Positions 40,662-49,398 of a stretch of DNA of 64,000 nucleotides are shown in pieces. The notes below the pieces were generated by a model. The model did not search any database. It was not told the DNA's origin and saw nothing but the letters and a program-made list of their open reading frames with translations. The position numbers and the translations under genes were made by a program. The DNA comes from CAZJLP01 sp964546955 (GTDB lineage Bacteria > Verrucomicrobiota > Verrucomicrobiia > Opitutales > Opitutaceae), in NCBI GenBank assembly GCA_964546955.1, contig CAZJLP010000023.1, forward strand, positions 4,730 to 68,729, given 5' to 3'. The first letter of the stretch is position 1, and each line of letters opens with the position of its first letter.

Positions 40662-42179
40662 TCAAACCCTCGCTTTGGCCGCCGAGGGTACCGCGTCCGA
40701 TTTCTCCTCCGCGAGTAATTGATCGAGCGGCTTGGTGAAGAGGTCCTGCCGTGTCGCTTCGTCCAATGCCTCGTGGTAGCGCTCCAAAATAGGGTCCAGC
40801 CGGTTGATGCTTTCGCCAGCTGGACTTTCGCCGTAGTTGGCAAAAAGCTGAGAGAAGTCGCCGAGCGTGATGCGGTTCAGCGGGCGAGCCGGCTGATAGA
40901 GCATGTCCGAGGCGGGGGCGTTGACGGCCGGCGGAATAGGGGAGACGAGCCTCAGGTCGACGAGGCGATTGAGGCACTCGTTGAGGATCTGCGTGGGCAC
41001 TTTGATCGTGAGGCTGAGCTCCGAGGCCGTGGCCGGGGGCTGGCAGTTTTGGAAGCGGCGTGCGATCGAGAGCAGCACGGCGAGGGTCAGCCGTTCGCGA
41101 ACGGAGGCTGTCAGATTGGTCCAAGCCGCCTGGCTGTTGCGGAAATGAACGTTTTGGACGGCGTAGCTCAGTTGGCCGCCCACCAATACAAACAGCCAGA
41201 AAACGTAGAGGCCGAACATCAACACGGCGAGAAGGCCGACGGAGCCGTAAAGGTTGCGTGCTTCGGTCACCCGGCGCGCGTAGGCGAAAGCCAGCACATT
41301 GTTCATCACCAGCAGGGCAGTGACAACGCAGGCGCCGATTAACGCTGATCGCCAATAAACATGCGTGTTGGGGATGTAGCGGTAGAATACCGTCAAGATG
41401 GCGACGATGAGAGCGATCGCGCCGGACCGGAAGAGCACGTTGACCACTTGCTCGCCGATGGGCATGAGATTGTTGAAGACGCTGTTGAACGTGGAGACGG
41501 AGAGCGCGGTCATCGCTCCGAAAAAGAGCACGGCGCCCAGGGTGAGTATCGTCCAATAGAATACGAGGCGGGTGAGCCACGAGCGGCCGCTGCGCACACC
41601 CCAGATGTCGTTGAAAACTCCCTCGATCGAGGTGAAGAGGAGCAGGACGACCATGATGAGCGATACGGCGCTGACCACGCCGGCGGTGCTCGAGCGCGCG
41701 CCGGTGATCATGTTGTCGATCAACTTGACCAAATCCGAATTCACCACGACGACGGCCGCGGGCAAGGGTTTGCCGGTCGCTGAATCGGCCGGTGTTGCCG
41801 GTGCCGGAGCGGCGCTGTCCGAGGTCTCCGCTTTTTCTTTGGCCGACTGCTCGTACACCTCCATTTGAGGTGCGATGTACTTGATCAGCTGGTTGAGGTA
41901 ATTGGTGACGAGGTGCGGATCGTCGCTGTTGACGGCGAAACCGGCGACCAGCACCGCGATCGCGACCAAGGGACCGAGTCCAAGCAGCGAGCTGAAACTG
42001 AGAGCGGCGGCGCGGCTGGTCGCACGATTCTTGTCCAGTCCAATCAGCGTGATCGAAACGACGCGCAGGATTGCGTAGTAGCGCCCTTTCCACGAGCGAT
42101 CATTAAGGTAGGCGGAGTGCCAAATCTCGCGCTGAAAGAAATGGGTGAGCCTGACGGCAAACGAATTTGGCCGCGTCAT
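40662..42179 (-). CDS. YihY/virulence factor BrkB family membrane protein
   Basis: A 505-residue inner-membrane protein. The opening RATSRAAALSFSSLLGLGPL is the conserved start of the YihY domain, followed by about six helices including VVSAVSLIMVVLLLFTSIEG, FNDIWGVRSGRSW, RYIPNTHVYWRSALIGACVV and FGLYVFWLFVLVGGQLSYAV. A Pro/Ala-rich periplasmic insertion occupies residues ~115-140. The C-terminal ~120 residues are soluble and resemble a winged helix (ATASELSLTIKVPTQILNEC), as in longer family members. YihY-type proteins have recently been tied to envelope lipid transport, but the substrate here is not known. Confidence 0.88.
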   Translation of the reverse strand: MTRPNSFAVRLTHFFQREIWHSAYLNDRSWKGRYYAILRVVSITLIGLDKNRATSRAAALSFSSLLGLGPLVAIAVLVAGFAVNSDDPHLVTNYLNQLIKYIAPQMEVYEQSAKEKAETSDSAAPAPATPADSATGKPLPAAVVVVNSDLVKLIDNMITGARSSTAGVVSAVSLIMVVLLLFTSIEGVFNDIWGVRSGRSWLTRLVFYWTILTLGAVLFFGAMTALSVSTFNSVFNNLMPIGEQVVNVLFRSGAIALIVAILTVFYRYIPNTHVYWRSALIGACVVTALLVMNNVLAFAYARRVTEARNLYGSVGLLAVLMFGLYVFWLFVLVGGQLSYAVQNVHFRNSQAAWTNLTASVRERLTLAVLLSIARRFQNCQPPATASELSLTIKVPTQILNECLNRLVDLRLVSPIPPAVNAPASDMLYQPARPLNRITLGDFSQLFANYGESPAGESINRLDPILERYHEALDEATRQDLFTKPLDQLLAEEKSDAVPSAAKARV

Positions 42180-42207
42180 ACGGGAGACTAGGACAGGGGA
42201 AAGTCGC

Positions 42208-42960
42208 TCAAGTCGCGACCAGATAGTAGGCTAAAAAGCCCATTCCCGCCATCCCCAGACCCACAGCGAGCCCCAGCGCGACGTAGTTAACGAAAATCGT
42301 TGTCAGGTATAGTCCGAAATAAGCTCCCCCGAGCACCGCTATGGGCCAATAAGGCGCACCCTGCGTAAAGAAAATGAACCCAATAAAGCCGAAACCGCAG
42401 GCCGCGCGAAACCGGATGAAGGGATAAACAGACACCACCCCCAAAAACACCAAAATCATCAGCATCAGGTCCACCAGTCCAAAGTAGACGAACGGCTGAG
42501 TCCACATCGCCTGGTCAAACGCTGCGATCAGGCTAATGGAGGGCAAAAGCAGCGAGAACGCGCTGATTCCAAGGAGGATTGCACAGGACAACCGGCCAAA
42601 CTTCGCCGCGCGCTCCATGTCGACGGTCCGATCCCGTTTGCCCTTCGTCTCGTCTGTGCGGCCCTCGGCGGCGGCGAGCATGTCATTGACCGTAATGGGG
42701 GGATTCGTTTCCGGGCCCGCATTCAAGGTCGCCACCCGGTCTTTTGGTTTCACCGTGAGCCGTTTCTTCTCCGGGAAGACGGCGGTGCGAAGCTCATCAT
42801 TTGCTCCGATCGAAACCCACTGCTCGGTCGTGGCCTCATAATAGAGGGTTTGAGGATCGACCTTTCCCGCTTCCGCGAGGGATACCAGTTGCTCTTGGGT
42901 GAAAGGCCCGTGCGCCTCCGTTTCAGAGGCGGTGCGGATATAAAATTCCTGCGTGGGCAT
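42208..42960 (-). CDS. GYF_2 (DUF4339) domain membrane protein
   Basis: A 250-residue protein. Residues 1-60 are a GYF_2/DUF4339 domain (FYIRTASETEAHGPFTQEQL with later TLYYEATTEQWVSI), a small cytosolic peptide-binding fold. A charged linker leads to four predicted membrane helices (AILLGISAFSLLLPSISLIA; LVDLMLMILVFLGVVSVYPF; FGFIGFIFFTQGAPYWPIAV; VALGLAVGLGMAGMGFLAYY). Role unknown; such proteins are common and uncharacterised in Verrucomicrobiota. It is 28 bp upstream of the YihY gene. Confidence 0.8.
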   Translation of the reverse strand: MPTQEFYIRTASETEAHGPFTQEQLVSLAEAGKVDPQTLYYEATTEQWVSIGANDELRTAVFPEKKRLTVKPKDRVATLNAGPETNPPITVNDMLAAAEGRTDETKGKRDRTVDMERAAKFGRLSCAILLGISAFSLLLPSISLIAAFDQAMWTQPFVYFGLVDLMLMILVFLGVVSVYPFIRFRAACGFGFIGFIFFTQGAPYWPIAVLGGAYFGLYLTTIFVNYVALGLAVGLGMAGMGFLAYYLVAT

Positions 42961-43180
42961 GCGGTGGATTTTGGGGTGAGCCTGAGGTCGGGCAAGCGTT
43001 TTGTCGGCATCGGAACCGCGTGCAGCCCGAAAAGTTGTAAGATTTTGGCTAAATCGCCGGCGCGTGTCGAATGCGAATCCGCGGATCGAGTTTCACCAAG
43101 AGAATCGTTCGTTTGCAACCAGCCCGTGTCAGGTTGCCTGTCGCCACGCTTAGCTGCGGCGGTCCTCAATAGGCTCTCAC

Positions 43181-44974
43181 TTACATCCGTTGGAGCGTGC
43201 GCAACCCCAACAGGTTCAAGCCTGACTCGAGCACGAGCAGGGTCCGTGCACACAGCAAAAACCGCCGGGCCCGAACGGGCAAATCGTCCACCAGCACGCG
43301 ATCGGCGTTGTTGAAGGTGCTGTAGTCTCCGGCGAGCTCGTAGAGATACGTAGCGAGGAAATGCGGGCGCAGATTTCCCGTCGCGAGTTCGAGCGCATCG
43401 GGAAATTTGATCAGCTTGCGGGCCAGGGCGATCTCAGTCGGCGTCTCGGGAGGCGTCGCGTTTTTCTCCAGATCGCCGGTCGAAGAGGGATCGATCCCGC
43501 CTTTCCGGAAAATGCTGTGGATACGTGCGATCGCATAGAGCAGATAAGGCGCGGTGTTCCCTTCCAACGACAGCATCTTTTCCCATGAAAATACGTAGTC
43601 GCTGGACCGGTTCTGGGACAGGTCGGCATATTGGATCGAGGCGATGCCGACAATGCGGGCGATGGAGCGGCATTCGTCGGGGCTAAATCGTTCGGCCTCC
43701 GGACGCGCCGCGTTCTTCTCATTGACGACCGCGAGCGCCCGCTCCTCCGCCTCGTCCAGCAGATCCTTCAGTTTGATCGTGTCTCCGTCTCGGGTCTTGA
43801 GCGGTTTGTTGTTTTCCCCCAGCACGGCGCCGAAAGTGACATGATTGAGCTGGGGCACGCGGCGGCCGGTCCGCTCGAACCATTTTCGCACCGTAAGGAA
43901 AAGCTGCTCGAAATGATCGCCTTGGCGAAAGTCGGTCACGATCACAATGCCGTCCGCCTTGAAGTACTCTTGTCGATACAGCGCGGTCGCCAGATCGGTC
44001 GAGGCGTAGCCGCTGGCGCCGTCGGCTTTGCGCACCATGAAGGGGAAGGGACGCTCGGCGTGGCGGGAGAAGCGGGGCACTTCGTCGTGGAAGACGACCA
44101 AGGCCCCGTCGCTTTCCTCCGCGATTTTATGCGCCTGCAGTTCCTCGTAGACCCGCTGCAGTTTGTCATTATAGAAACTCTCGCCCAGGTAGTGGTCGAA
44201 GCGGACCCCGAGTCGCTGGTAAATTTGATCGAAGGCTTTGCGGCTCACCTCGGTGAAGCTCTTCCACAAGGCCACGTTTTCCGGGTCGCCCGCTTGGAGC
44301 TTAACCAACTCCTGGCGCGCCTCGTCAAGGGCGGCAGAACCTTCGGGGGTGGCGTCGTTGCCTAGTTTGTACAGGCGCTCCAGTTCCTCGATCGGCTCGC
44401 GTTCGAGCGCGGCGGGATCGGCCCAGCGTTTGTATCCATAAATCAACTTCCCGAACTGCGTCCCCCAGTCGCCGAGGTGGTTGTCGCGGATGACGTTCGC
44501 GCCGCTGAAGGCGAGCAGCCGGCAGATCGCCTCGCCGATCACGGCGGAACGCAGGTGGCCGACGTGCATCTGCTTCGCCGTGTTCGGCGAACTGAAATCG
44601 ACGACCCAGGTTTGATGGGCGTAAGCGGCCGAGGCTCCCTGCTGCAGCGCCTCGCGCGAATGAAAGGTCCGCAGCCATTCGAGGAGAGCGGCGGGTTTGA
44701 GGGCGAAGTTGATGAAGCCGGGGCCCGCGATCGCAACGTCGAAGCGGCCGCGTACCTCCTCGTTCAACTGCGCGATGACTTTCTCGGCCAGGGCGCGCGG
44801 ATTTTGTTTTTCGCGTTTCGCGTAAGCCAGGATCCCATTAGCCTGGAAGTCCCCGTGGCGGGGGTCCGCCGTCCGCACTTCCGGGGCGAAAGAGGCTCCG
44901 TCGAGGCCGGCGGCTTGGGCCGCGGCTTTCAGAACCGAGTCGAGTTCGCGCGCGAGGTGAAACGAGACGTGCAT
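43181..44974 (-). CDS. argS: Arginyl-tRNA synthetase
   Basis: A 597-residue class I synthetase. The N-terminal additional domain (residues 1-110) is followed by FSSPNTAKQMHVGHLRSAVI with the HIGH motif as HVGH near residue 137, then DNHLGDWGTQFGKLIYG. Catalytic-core and anticodon-domain blocks follow (GYASTDLATALYRQ; LNHVTFGAVLGENNKPLKTR in the KMSKS-equivalent region; ALELATGNLRPHFLATYLYE; ARRFLLCARTLLVLESGLNL). The C-terminal GLRTLQRM is the usual family ending. The upstream region shares a long inverted repeat with the divergent phosphorylase gene. Confidence 0.97.
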   Translation of the reverse strand: MHVSFHLARELDSVLKAAAQAAGLDGASFAPEVRTADPRHGDFQANGILAYAKREKQNPRALAEKVIAQLNEEVRGRFDVAIAGPGFINFALKPAALLEWLRTFHSREALQQGASAAYAHQTWVVDFSSPNTAKQMHVGHLRSAVIGEAICRLLAFSGANVIRDNHLGDWGTQFGKLIYGYKRWADPAALEREPIEELERLYKLGNDATPEGSAALDEARQELVKLQAGDPENVALWKSFTEVSRKAFDQIYQRLGVRFDHYLGESFYNDKLQRVYEELQAHKIAEESDGALVVFHDEVPRFSRHAERPFPFMVRKADGASGYASTDLATALYRQEYFKADGIVIVTDFRQGDHFEQLFLTVRKWFERTGRRVPQLNHVTFGAVLGENNKPLKTRDGDTIKLKDLLDEAEERALAVVNEKNAARPEAERFSPDECRSIARIVGIASIQYADLSQNRSSDYVFSWEKMLSLEGNTAPYLLYAIARIHSIFRKGGIDPSSTGDLEKNATPPETPTEIALARKLIKFPDALELATGNLRPHFLATYLYELAGDYSTFNNADRVLVDDLPVRARRFLLCARTLLVLESGLNLLGLRTLQRM

Positions 44975-45342
44975 CCCGGGTACTCAACCCGGCCTGGAGG
45001 GAGAGGAGCAAGAGTGGAGTTGCACGGTTTCGGCTTCGTATCGTTCTCGTTCTCTTACTCCTACTCGTTCTCGTCCCCAGGGGTCACGGATCGTGAGCTA
45101 ATCCGAGCTATCCCCACCACCGTTGCTCCAATTCCCCGGGGACGAGAACGAGTAGGAGTAGGAGAACGAGAACGATGGGTTCTGGGCGCGGGGAAGGTTG
45201 CCTTCTTCTCCCCTCAAACCACCCGGTCGCTTGTCACCAAAACCCCATGACAGGCCGTTGTTTTTGGCTCGACAAATGAGGCTCATATGTTTGGCTGGTA
45301 CACTTTGCCGGCCAACGGGCTTGCAATCCTTTTTCGAACTAC
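44975..45342. other. Divergent promoter region with palindromic repeat
   Basis: A 368-base region between the divergent argS and phosphorylase genes. It contains the best-preserved copy of the GAGAACGAG inverted repeat (45040-45176). Both promoters must lie here, but I could not fix a -35/-10 pair with correct spacing. Confidence 0.6.
45040..45176. repeat. GAGAACGAG-family long inverted repeat, copy C (best preserved)
   Basis: Arms of 39 bases at 45040-45078 and 45138-45176 are complementary with a single mismatch, separated by 59 bases. The right arm contains GAGAACGAGTAGGAGTAGGA; the left arm its complement. RNA from either strand would form a very stable hairpin. This copy defines the consensus used for the others. 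Confidence 0.95.
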
Positions 45343-46686
45343 ATGACTAAACGCACGCTGCCTCCCCGGAGGTTCATTAAGCCGACATTCGAATTCTTAA
45401 TTGAGAAGAAGCGAGATGGCGGTGAATTTACGCAAGAGGAAATTCGCTACATCATTGATAGCACGCTTGATGGCGAAATGCCGCAGCACCAATTGGCCGC
45501 CTTGGCCATGGCGATATACTTTCAAGGAATGTCGGCTCAGGAGACGGCCGATTTGACGGAAGAAATGATGCTGTCGGGCGAGGTGATCGACCTGTCGCAC
45601 ATTGCGAAACCGAAGATCGACAAGTATTCAACCGGTGGAGTCGGCGACAAGACGTCGTTGGTCCTTGTCCCGCTCGCGATGGCGAGCGGAGTGGTGGTCC
45701 CGATGATGTGTGGCGTGGAGCACGACTACGTGATCAACACGCTCGAAAAGCTCGCGGCCATTCCGGGCTTCAAGGGTCACTTGGACACGGATCATTTTTC
45801 CGCGCAGCTGGCCAAGATCGGCGGCTCGATCATCGCGCAGACCGACGATTTGGCACCGGTCGAGGCCAAGTTCTACGAACTTCGCAAGGAGACCGGCACC
45901 ATCCCGAGCTTGCCGCTCATCACGGGCAGCGTGCTTTCGAAGAAGCTGGCCGAAGGTTCGGAAGGGCTCGTGATCGACGTGAAGTGGGGCAATGGTTCCT
46001 TCATCAAGGACCTCGAGCAGGCGAAACAGCTCGCGCGCTCGATGACCCGTGTCGGCCGCTCGATGAAGCGCCGTTGTGTCGCTCTGGTCACCGACATGAA
46101 CCAGCCGCTGGGCGATACTGTCGGCACTTCGCTTGAGATCAAGGAAGCGATCAAGCTGCTGAAGGGGGAAGGCCCGGAGGACATGAAGGAGCTCGTACTG
46201 AAGCTCGGCATGGAGATCGTGCGCCTGGCGGGCGTCGCCGGATCGACGTTGTCGGCGAAGCAGACTGTCCAACGCCACCTGACCGACGGCTCCGCGCTCG
46301 AGAAATTCAAGGAGCTGATCCGCGCGCAAGGCGGCGATTCTTCCTACGTCGATCATCCGGAAAAATTCCCGCAGGCCCGGCACATCCGGAAGCTTCCCGC
46401 TCCAAAACGTGGATACGTGCACACCATCAATGCCGCGATGATCGCGCGCGGGGTGCACCTCCTCGGCGCGGGCAAGGAGCACAGCCACGACAAGATCGAC
46501 CATTCGGTCGGCGTCTCGGAAATCAAGAAGGTCGGCACTCAGGTGAAGCAGGGCGAGCCGCTCATGATGATTCACTACAACGACGAATCCAAACTCGAGC
46601 AGGCCTTGGAGTATTTCAAAAACGCCTATCGCCTGGCCCCCAAACGGCCGACCCCGCCGCCTTTGGTGGTGGAGCGTGTGGCCTGA
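45343..46686 (+). CDS. Thymidine/pyrimidine-nucleoside phosphorylase
   Basis: A 447-residue member of the nucleoside phosphorylase family II (DeoA/Pdp). It cleaves thymidine or uridine with phosphate to base and (deoxy)ribose 1-phosphate. Key pieces are FTQEEIRYIIDSTLDGEMPQ at the N-terminus, KYSTGGVGDKTSLVLVPLAM (phosphate-binding TGGVGDK), GSIIAQTDDLAPVE, EGLVIDVKWGNGSFIKDLEQ and a C-terminal domain with GRGVHLLGAG-like sequence and KVGTQVKQGEPLMMIH. Length fits DeoA or Pdp; I cannot separate the two by eye. A strong terminator follows at 46716. Confidence 0.93.
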   Translation: MTKRTLPPRRFIKPTFEFLIEKKRDGGEFTQEEIRYIIDSTLDGEMPQHQLAALAMAIYFQGMSAQETADLTEEMMLSGEVIDLSHIAKPKIDKYSTGGVGDKTSLVLVPLAMASGVVVPMMCGVEHDYVINTLEKLAAIPGFKGHLDTDHFSAQLAKIGGSIIAQTDDLAPVEAKFYELRKETGTIPSLPLITGSVLSKKLAEGSEGLVIDVKWGNGSFIKDLEQAKQLARSMTRVGRSMKRRCVALVTDMNQPLGDTVGTSLEIKEAIKLLKGEGPEDMKELVLKLGMEIVRLAGVAGSTLSAKQTVQRHLTDGSALEKFKELIRAQGGDSSYVDHPEKFPQARHIRKLPAPKRGYVHTINAAMIARGVHLLGAGKEHSHDKIDHSVGVSEIKKVGTQVKQGEPLMMIHYNDESKLEQALEYFKNAYRLAPKRPTPPPLVVERVA

Positions 46687-46715
46687 GCGGGGTACGTATC
46701 TTCCTTTCAGCCTTT

Positions 46716-46744
46716 GGCCGGCCCGTTTTGGGCCGGCCTTTTTT
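46716..46744 (+). terminator. Rho-independent terminator of the phosphorylase gene
   Basis: GGCCGGCCC (46716-46724) and GGGCCGGCC (46730-46738) form a perfect nine-base stem around GTTTT, followed by six T. Confidence 0.93.
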
Positions 46745-46771
46745 GCGCAGCGCTGAGCCATCAGCCGTAGC

Positions 46772-46801
46772 GTTTTTGGCAAAAACATCGTCGTTTTTGC
46801 C
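46772..46801. promoter_or_regulatory. AT-rich palindromic block upstream of the chitinase, candidate operator
   Basis: GGCAAAAAC (46778-46786) and GTTTTTGCC (46793-46801) are perfectly complementary around ATCGTC, and a further GTTTTTG half lies at 46772. The block is unlike the GC-rich surroundings and sits about 200 bases before the chitinase start. It could be a regulator site or a second hairpin after the terminator. Confidence 0.4.
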
Positions 46802-46998
46802 ATTTCTTGATTTCCAGAGTGGGTTATATTTTCGCCAGCGCCTACCCCATAGCGCTTGTCAGCGATGAAGCCACCCCGTTTCGCCTCGCAGTTTCTTTCA
46901 TGCTCCTCAGGTGCGTGTGAAAGGGTCTCGTCATCGTTTCGTCCGAACGCTTGCGCCCTGCTCTCCTCAGCGTCTTGCAGGGCTTATCCCAAACCCCA

Positions 46999-49212
46999 AT
47001 GAAAACGAACACCCCGATCCTCACCTTCTTTCGCGCACTCGCCGCCCGCGGTACGCTAGCCTTGGTTCTCTTCCTTCAAGTCGCGCCGCTTACGCTTGCC
47101 GTGCTCGTCGCGTCGTCCACGACCGCCCAAGCCCAGTCCTATCCAGCCTGGGCGCCCAATACGTCCTACGCGGTCGGCGCACGCGTCACGTATGCGGGTT
47201 CGATCTATCGCTGCCTCCAGGCGCATACCTCGATTACCAGTTGGGAGCCGCCCAATACTCCCGCGCTGTGGTCCCTTGAAGGCGGCACGCCCACGCCGAC
47301 CGCGCCGGCCGTGCCATCCGGTTTGGCCGCTTCCGCCAATGGCACCACCGCGATCACCGTGACCTGGACCAGCGTCTCCGGGGCGACGGGTTACGATCTG
47401 CAGCGCGATGGAGTGACCGTGACAAACGTCACCAGCCCTCATCAACACACCGGACTCGCAGCCAACTCCTCGCACACCTACGCGGTGCGGGCGAAAAACA
47501 GCGCTGGCACCAGCGCCTGGAGCGCAGCTGTCACCGCCCGGACTCAGAGCACGCCCACCGCTCCGCCGGTTCCGACCGGTTTGAGTGCCACCGCGAATAG
47601 CCAGACGCAGATCACGGTGAATTGGAATGTCGCAAGCGGTGCCAGCTCCTATGACCTTCAAGTGGACGGAGCGATCGTCTCGAACGCCACACGTCCCTAT
47701 GTGCACAGCGGTCTGGCCTCCAACTCGACTCACACGTACGCCGTGCGGGCGCGCAACAGCTCGGGCGCGAGCGCCTTCAGCAGTTCCGTGCAGGCGACGA
47801 CCTCGAGCACTCCGACGGCCCCCGGAGTTCCCGGCGGCCTTTCGGCCACGGTGGACAGCACGAGCCAGATCACCGTGCGATGGAACAGCGTCTCTGGCGC
47901 CACGGGCTACGATTTGCAGCGCGACGGTGCGACGGTCGCAAGCGTGACCAGCCCGTACGCTCACACTGGTCTTGCGGCCGGATCGAACCACACGTACGCC
48001 GTCCGTGCCAAGAACAGCGCGGGCACCAGTGCCTGGAGCGCGTCGGTCTCCGCCCAGACGAATTCGTCCAATCCCGGTGGCGGATTGACGCTCGGTCAGG
48101 TGGCGAATCCCAACGGACGCTACTTCACGGGTTACTACCCGAGTTGGAGCGACAACTGGTTCACGGTGACGAACTGGGATGGCACGAAAAAATCGGACAA
48201 TGAGATCTATCAAGCCAGCCAGTTTGCGCGCATTCCCGGCATCTATACGCACGTTTTGATTTCCTTCGGGCAGCCGGACTTCGCCTGGAACGGCCTTTCG
48301 GCGAACAACTGGAGTGGCACAGGCATCAACTTCAACGGCACTCCGGTCGACATCAAGGAGTCCATTCGCCTGCTCCATATCCTGAAAAAGAAGGTGATCC
48401 TCGCCGTCGGCGGCGCCACGTATAACAATTGGGCCGGACTCGCCAACGAAGCGGGCCGCAGCGGTCCCATCAAAAGCGCGCTCACCCGTTTCATGGTCGA
48501 CATGGGTGTGGACGGTCTGGACGTCGACTACGAGATCATCGCGGCGGACGCTGCGACGGTGACGGAATACGCTAAGGCGATTCAGGCGATGCGCGAGGCC
48601 GTGGATGCGGCGGGCGGCGGCCGCCTGTTGACGGTAGCGGGCTGGTCCACGGGCGCCGACTACACTGCCGATTTGGCCGGCGAACCTGGCTATCCCGGAC
48701 GCCCCTCCTACTGGGGCGGCGGCGCCGGTCGCGAGCGCAAGGTCTTCAAACGCACGGTTCCCAATGGACCCCACGCGGGGCGGTCGATCGTGAGCCTCTT
48801 CGACGTGGTCAATATCATGGCCTACGACGCGCAGACTAACTACTTCGATCCCGTCACGGCGTTCGATCAGTACCGTGCCATCGTGCCGTCGAGCATCCCG
48901 GTCGGCCTCGGCCTGGAAATCCCGCCCGAAGGCTGGGCCGGCGGTGTCTTGGTGATCAACAACAACCAGGCCGGCGCGCCCGGCACCATCGTGGTCCGCG
49001 ACCAATATGAGCGCAGTCCGCGCGGTCCCTACTCGGTCGAGCGTTCGATCGGGCACGTCATCGCCAACTCGCGCAATTCCCACGATGGAGCGATGCTGTG
49101 GCAGATCCTCAAGACGCAGTCGGTGCAGGCGGGCTCGCATCCTTCGGCCAACGCTACGACGGTCGAACAAAAGTTGAGCTCGATGTTCAACTACGTGCCG
49201 CGGTCTCCGTAA
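46999..49212 (+). CDS. Secreted GH18 chitinase with chitin-binding module and three FN3 domains
   Basis: A 737-residue enzyme. A long signal peptide ends near TTAQAQ (residue ~46). A CBM5/12-type chitin-binding module follows (YPAWAPNTSYAVGARVTYAG, later TSWEPPNTPALW), then three fibronectin III domains of about 90 residues each, nearly identical to one another (repeated GATGYDLQRDG and HTYAVRAKNSAGTSAWSA). The catalytic GH18 domain starts near residue 370 (YFTGYYPSWSDNWF) and has DGLDVDYE with the catalytic acid Glu512. It should cut chitin outside the cell. The first ATG with a good signal peptide is at 46999; an in-frame start 48 bases earlier is poorer. Confidence 0.95.
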   Translation: MKTNTPILTFFRALAARGTLALVLFLQVAPLTLAVLVASSTTAQAQSYPAWAPNTSYAVGARVTYAGSIYRCLQAHTSITSWEPPNTPALWSLEGGTPTPTAPAVPSGLAASANGTTAITVTWTSVSGATGYDLQRDGVTVTNVTSPHQHTGLAANSSHTYAVRAKNSAGTSAWSAAVTARTQSTPTAPPVPTGLSATANSQTQITVNWNVASGASSYDLQVDGAIVSNATRPYVHSGLASNSTHTYAVRARNSSGASAFSSSVQATTSSTPTAPGVPGGLSATVDSTSQITVRWNSVSGATGYDLQRDGATVASVTSPYAHTGLAAGSNHTYAVRAKNSAGTSAWSASVSAQTNSSNPGGGLTLGQVANPNGRYFTGYYPSWSDNWFTVTNWDGTKKSDNEIYQASQFARIPGIYTHVLISFGQPDFAWNGLSANNWSGTGINFNGTPVDIKESIRLLHILKKKVILAVGGATYNNWAGLANEAGRSGPIKSALTRFMVDMGVDGLDVDYEIIAADAATVTEYAKAIQAMREAVDAAGGGRLLTVAGWSTGADYTADLAGEPGYPGRPSYWGGGAGRERKVFKRTVPNGPHAGRSIVSLFDVVNIMAYDAQTNYFDPVTAFDQYRAIVPSSIPVGLGLEIPPEGWAGGVLVINNNQAGAPGTIVVRDQYERSPRGPYSVERSIGHVIANSRNSHDGAMLWQILKTQSVQAGSHPSANATTVEQKLSSMFNYVPRSP

Positions 49213-49398
49213 ACGATTTCGGGTGGGGCGTTCGCCTGCCGGTGCTTGTGGGCCCGGCGGATGGACGCCCCGCCTTTTCAGACGCAGGGGCGTTGCTTCA
49301 CGGCGCCCCTGCGTTTTTTCACTCAGCTCGAAGTAATGATGCGCGGGAGAGCAGGCCACCGGTCAGGCGGCCTGGACGCGTCTCGACGTAGGACGTTT

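Larger units (their letters stand above)
46687..46998. other. Terminator and chitinase upstream region
   Basis: Holds the terminator at 46716-46744, an AT-rich palindromic block at 46772-46801, and about 150 bases of leader before the chitinase ATG. A sequence TTATATT near 46824 could be part of a -10 element. No gene is supported. Confidence 0.5.

Noticed and set aside
40510..42093. 527-codon open frame overlapping the YihY/BrkB gene on the same strand
   Set aside because: Out-of-frame shadow: Arg-rich, no hydrophobic segments, whereas the accepted frame gives a recognisable membrane protein.
45628..46803. 391-codon minus-strand frame opposite the phosphorylase gene
   Set aside because: Antisense shadow; it even runs through the rho-independent terminator of the real gene.
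47290..48070. Possible CRISPR-like or DNA-level tandem array
   Set aside because: The ~270-base periodicity is the coding repeat of three FN3 protein domains, not a direct-repeat/spacer array.
47056..49359. 767-codon open frame on the minus strand opposite the first chitinase
   Set aside because: It is exactly antisense to a well-supported GH18 gene; its translation is Arg/Gly/His-rich without any domain. High-GC codon bias leaves the antisense frame open.
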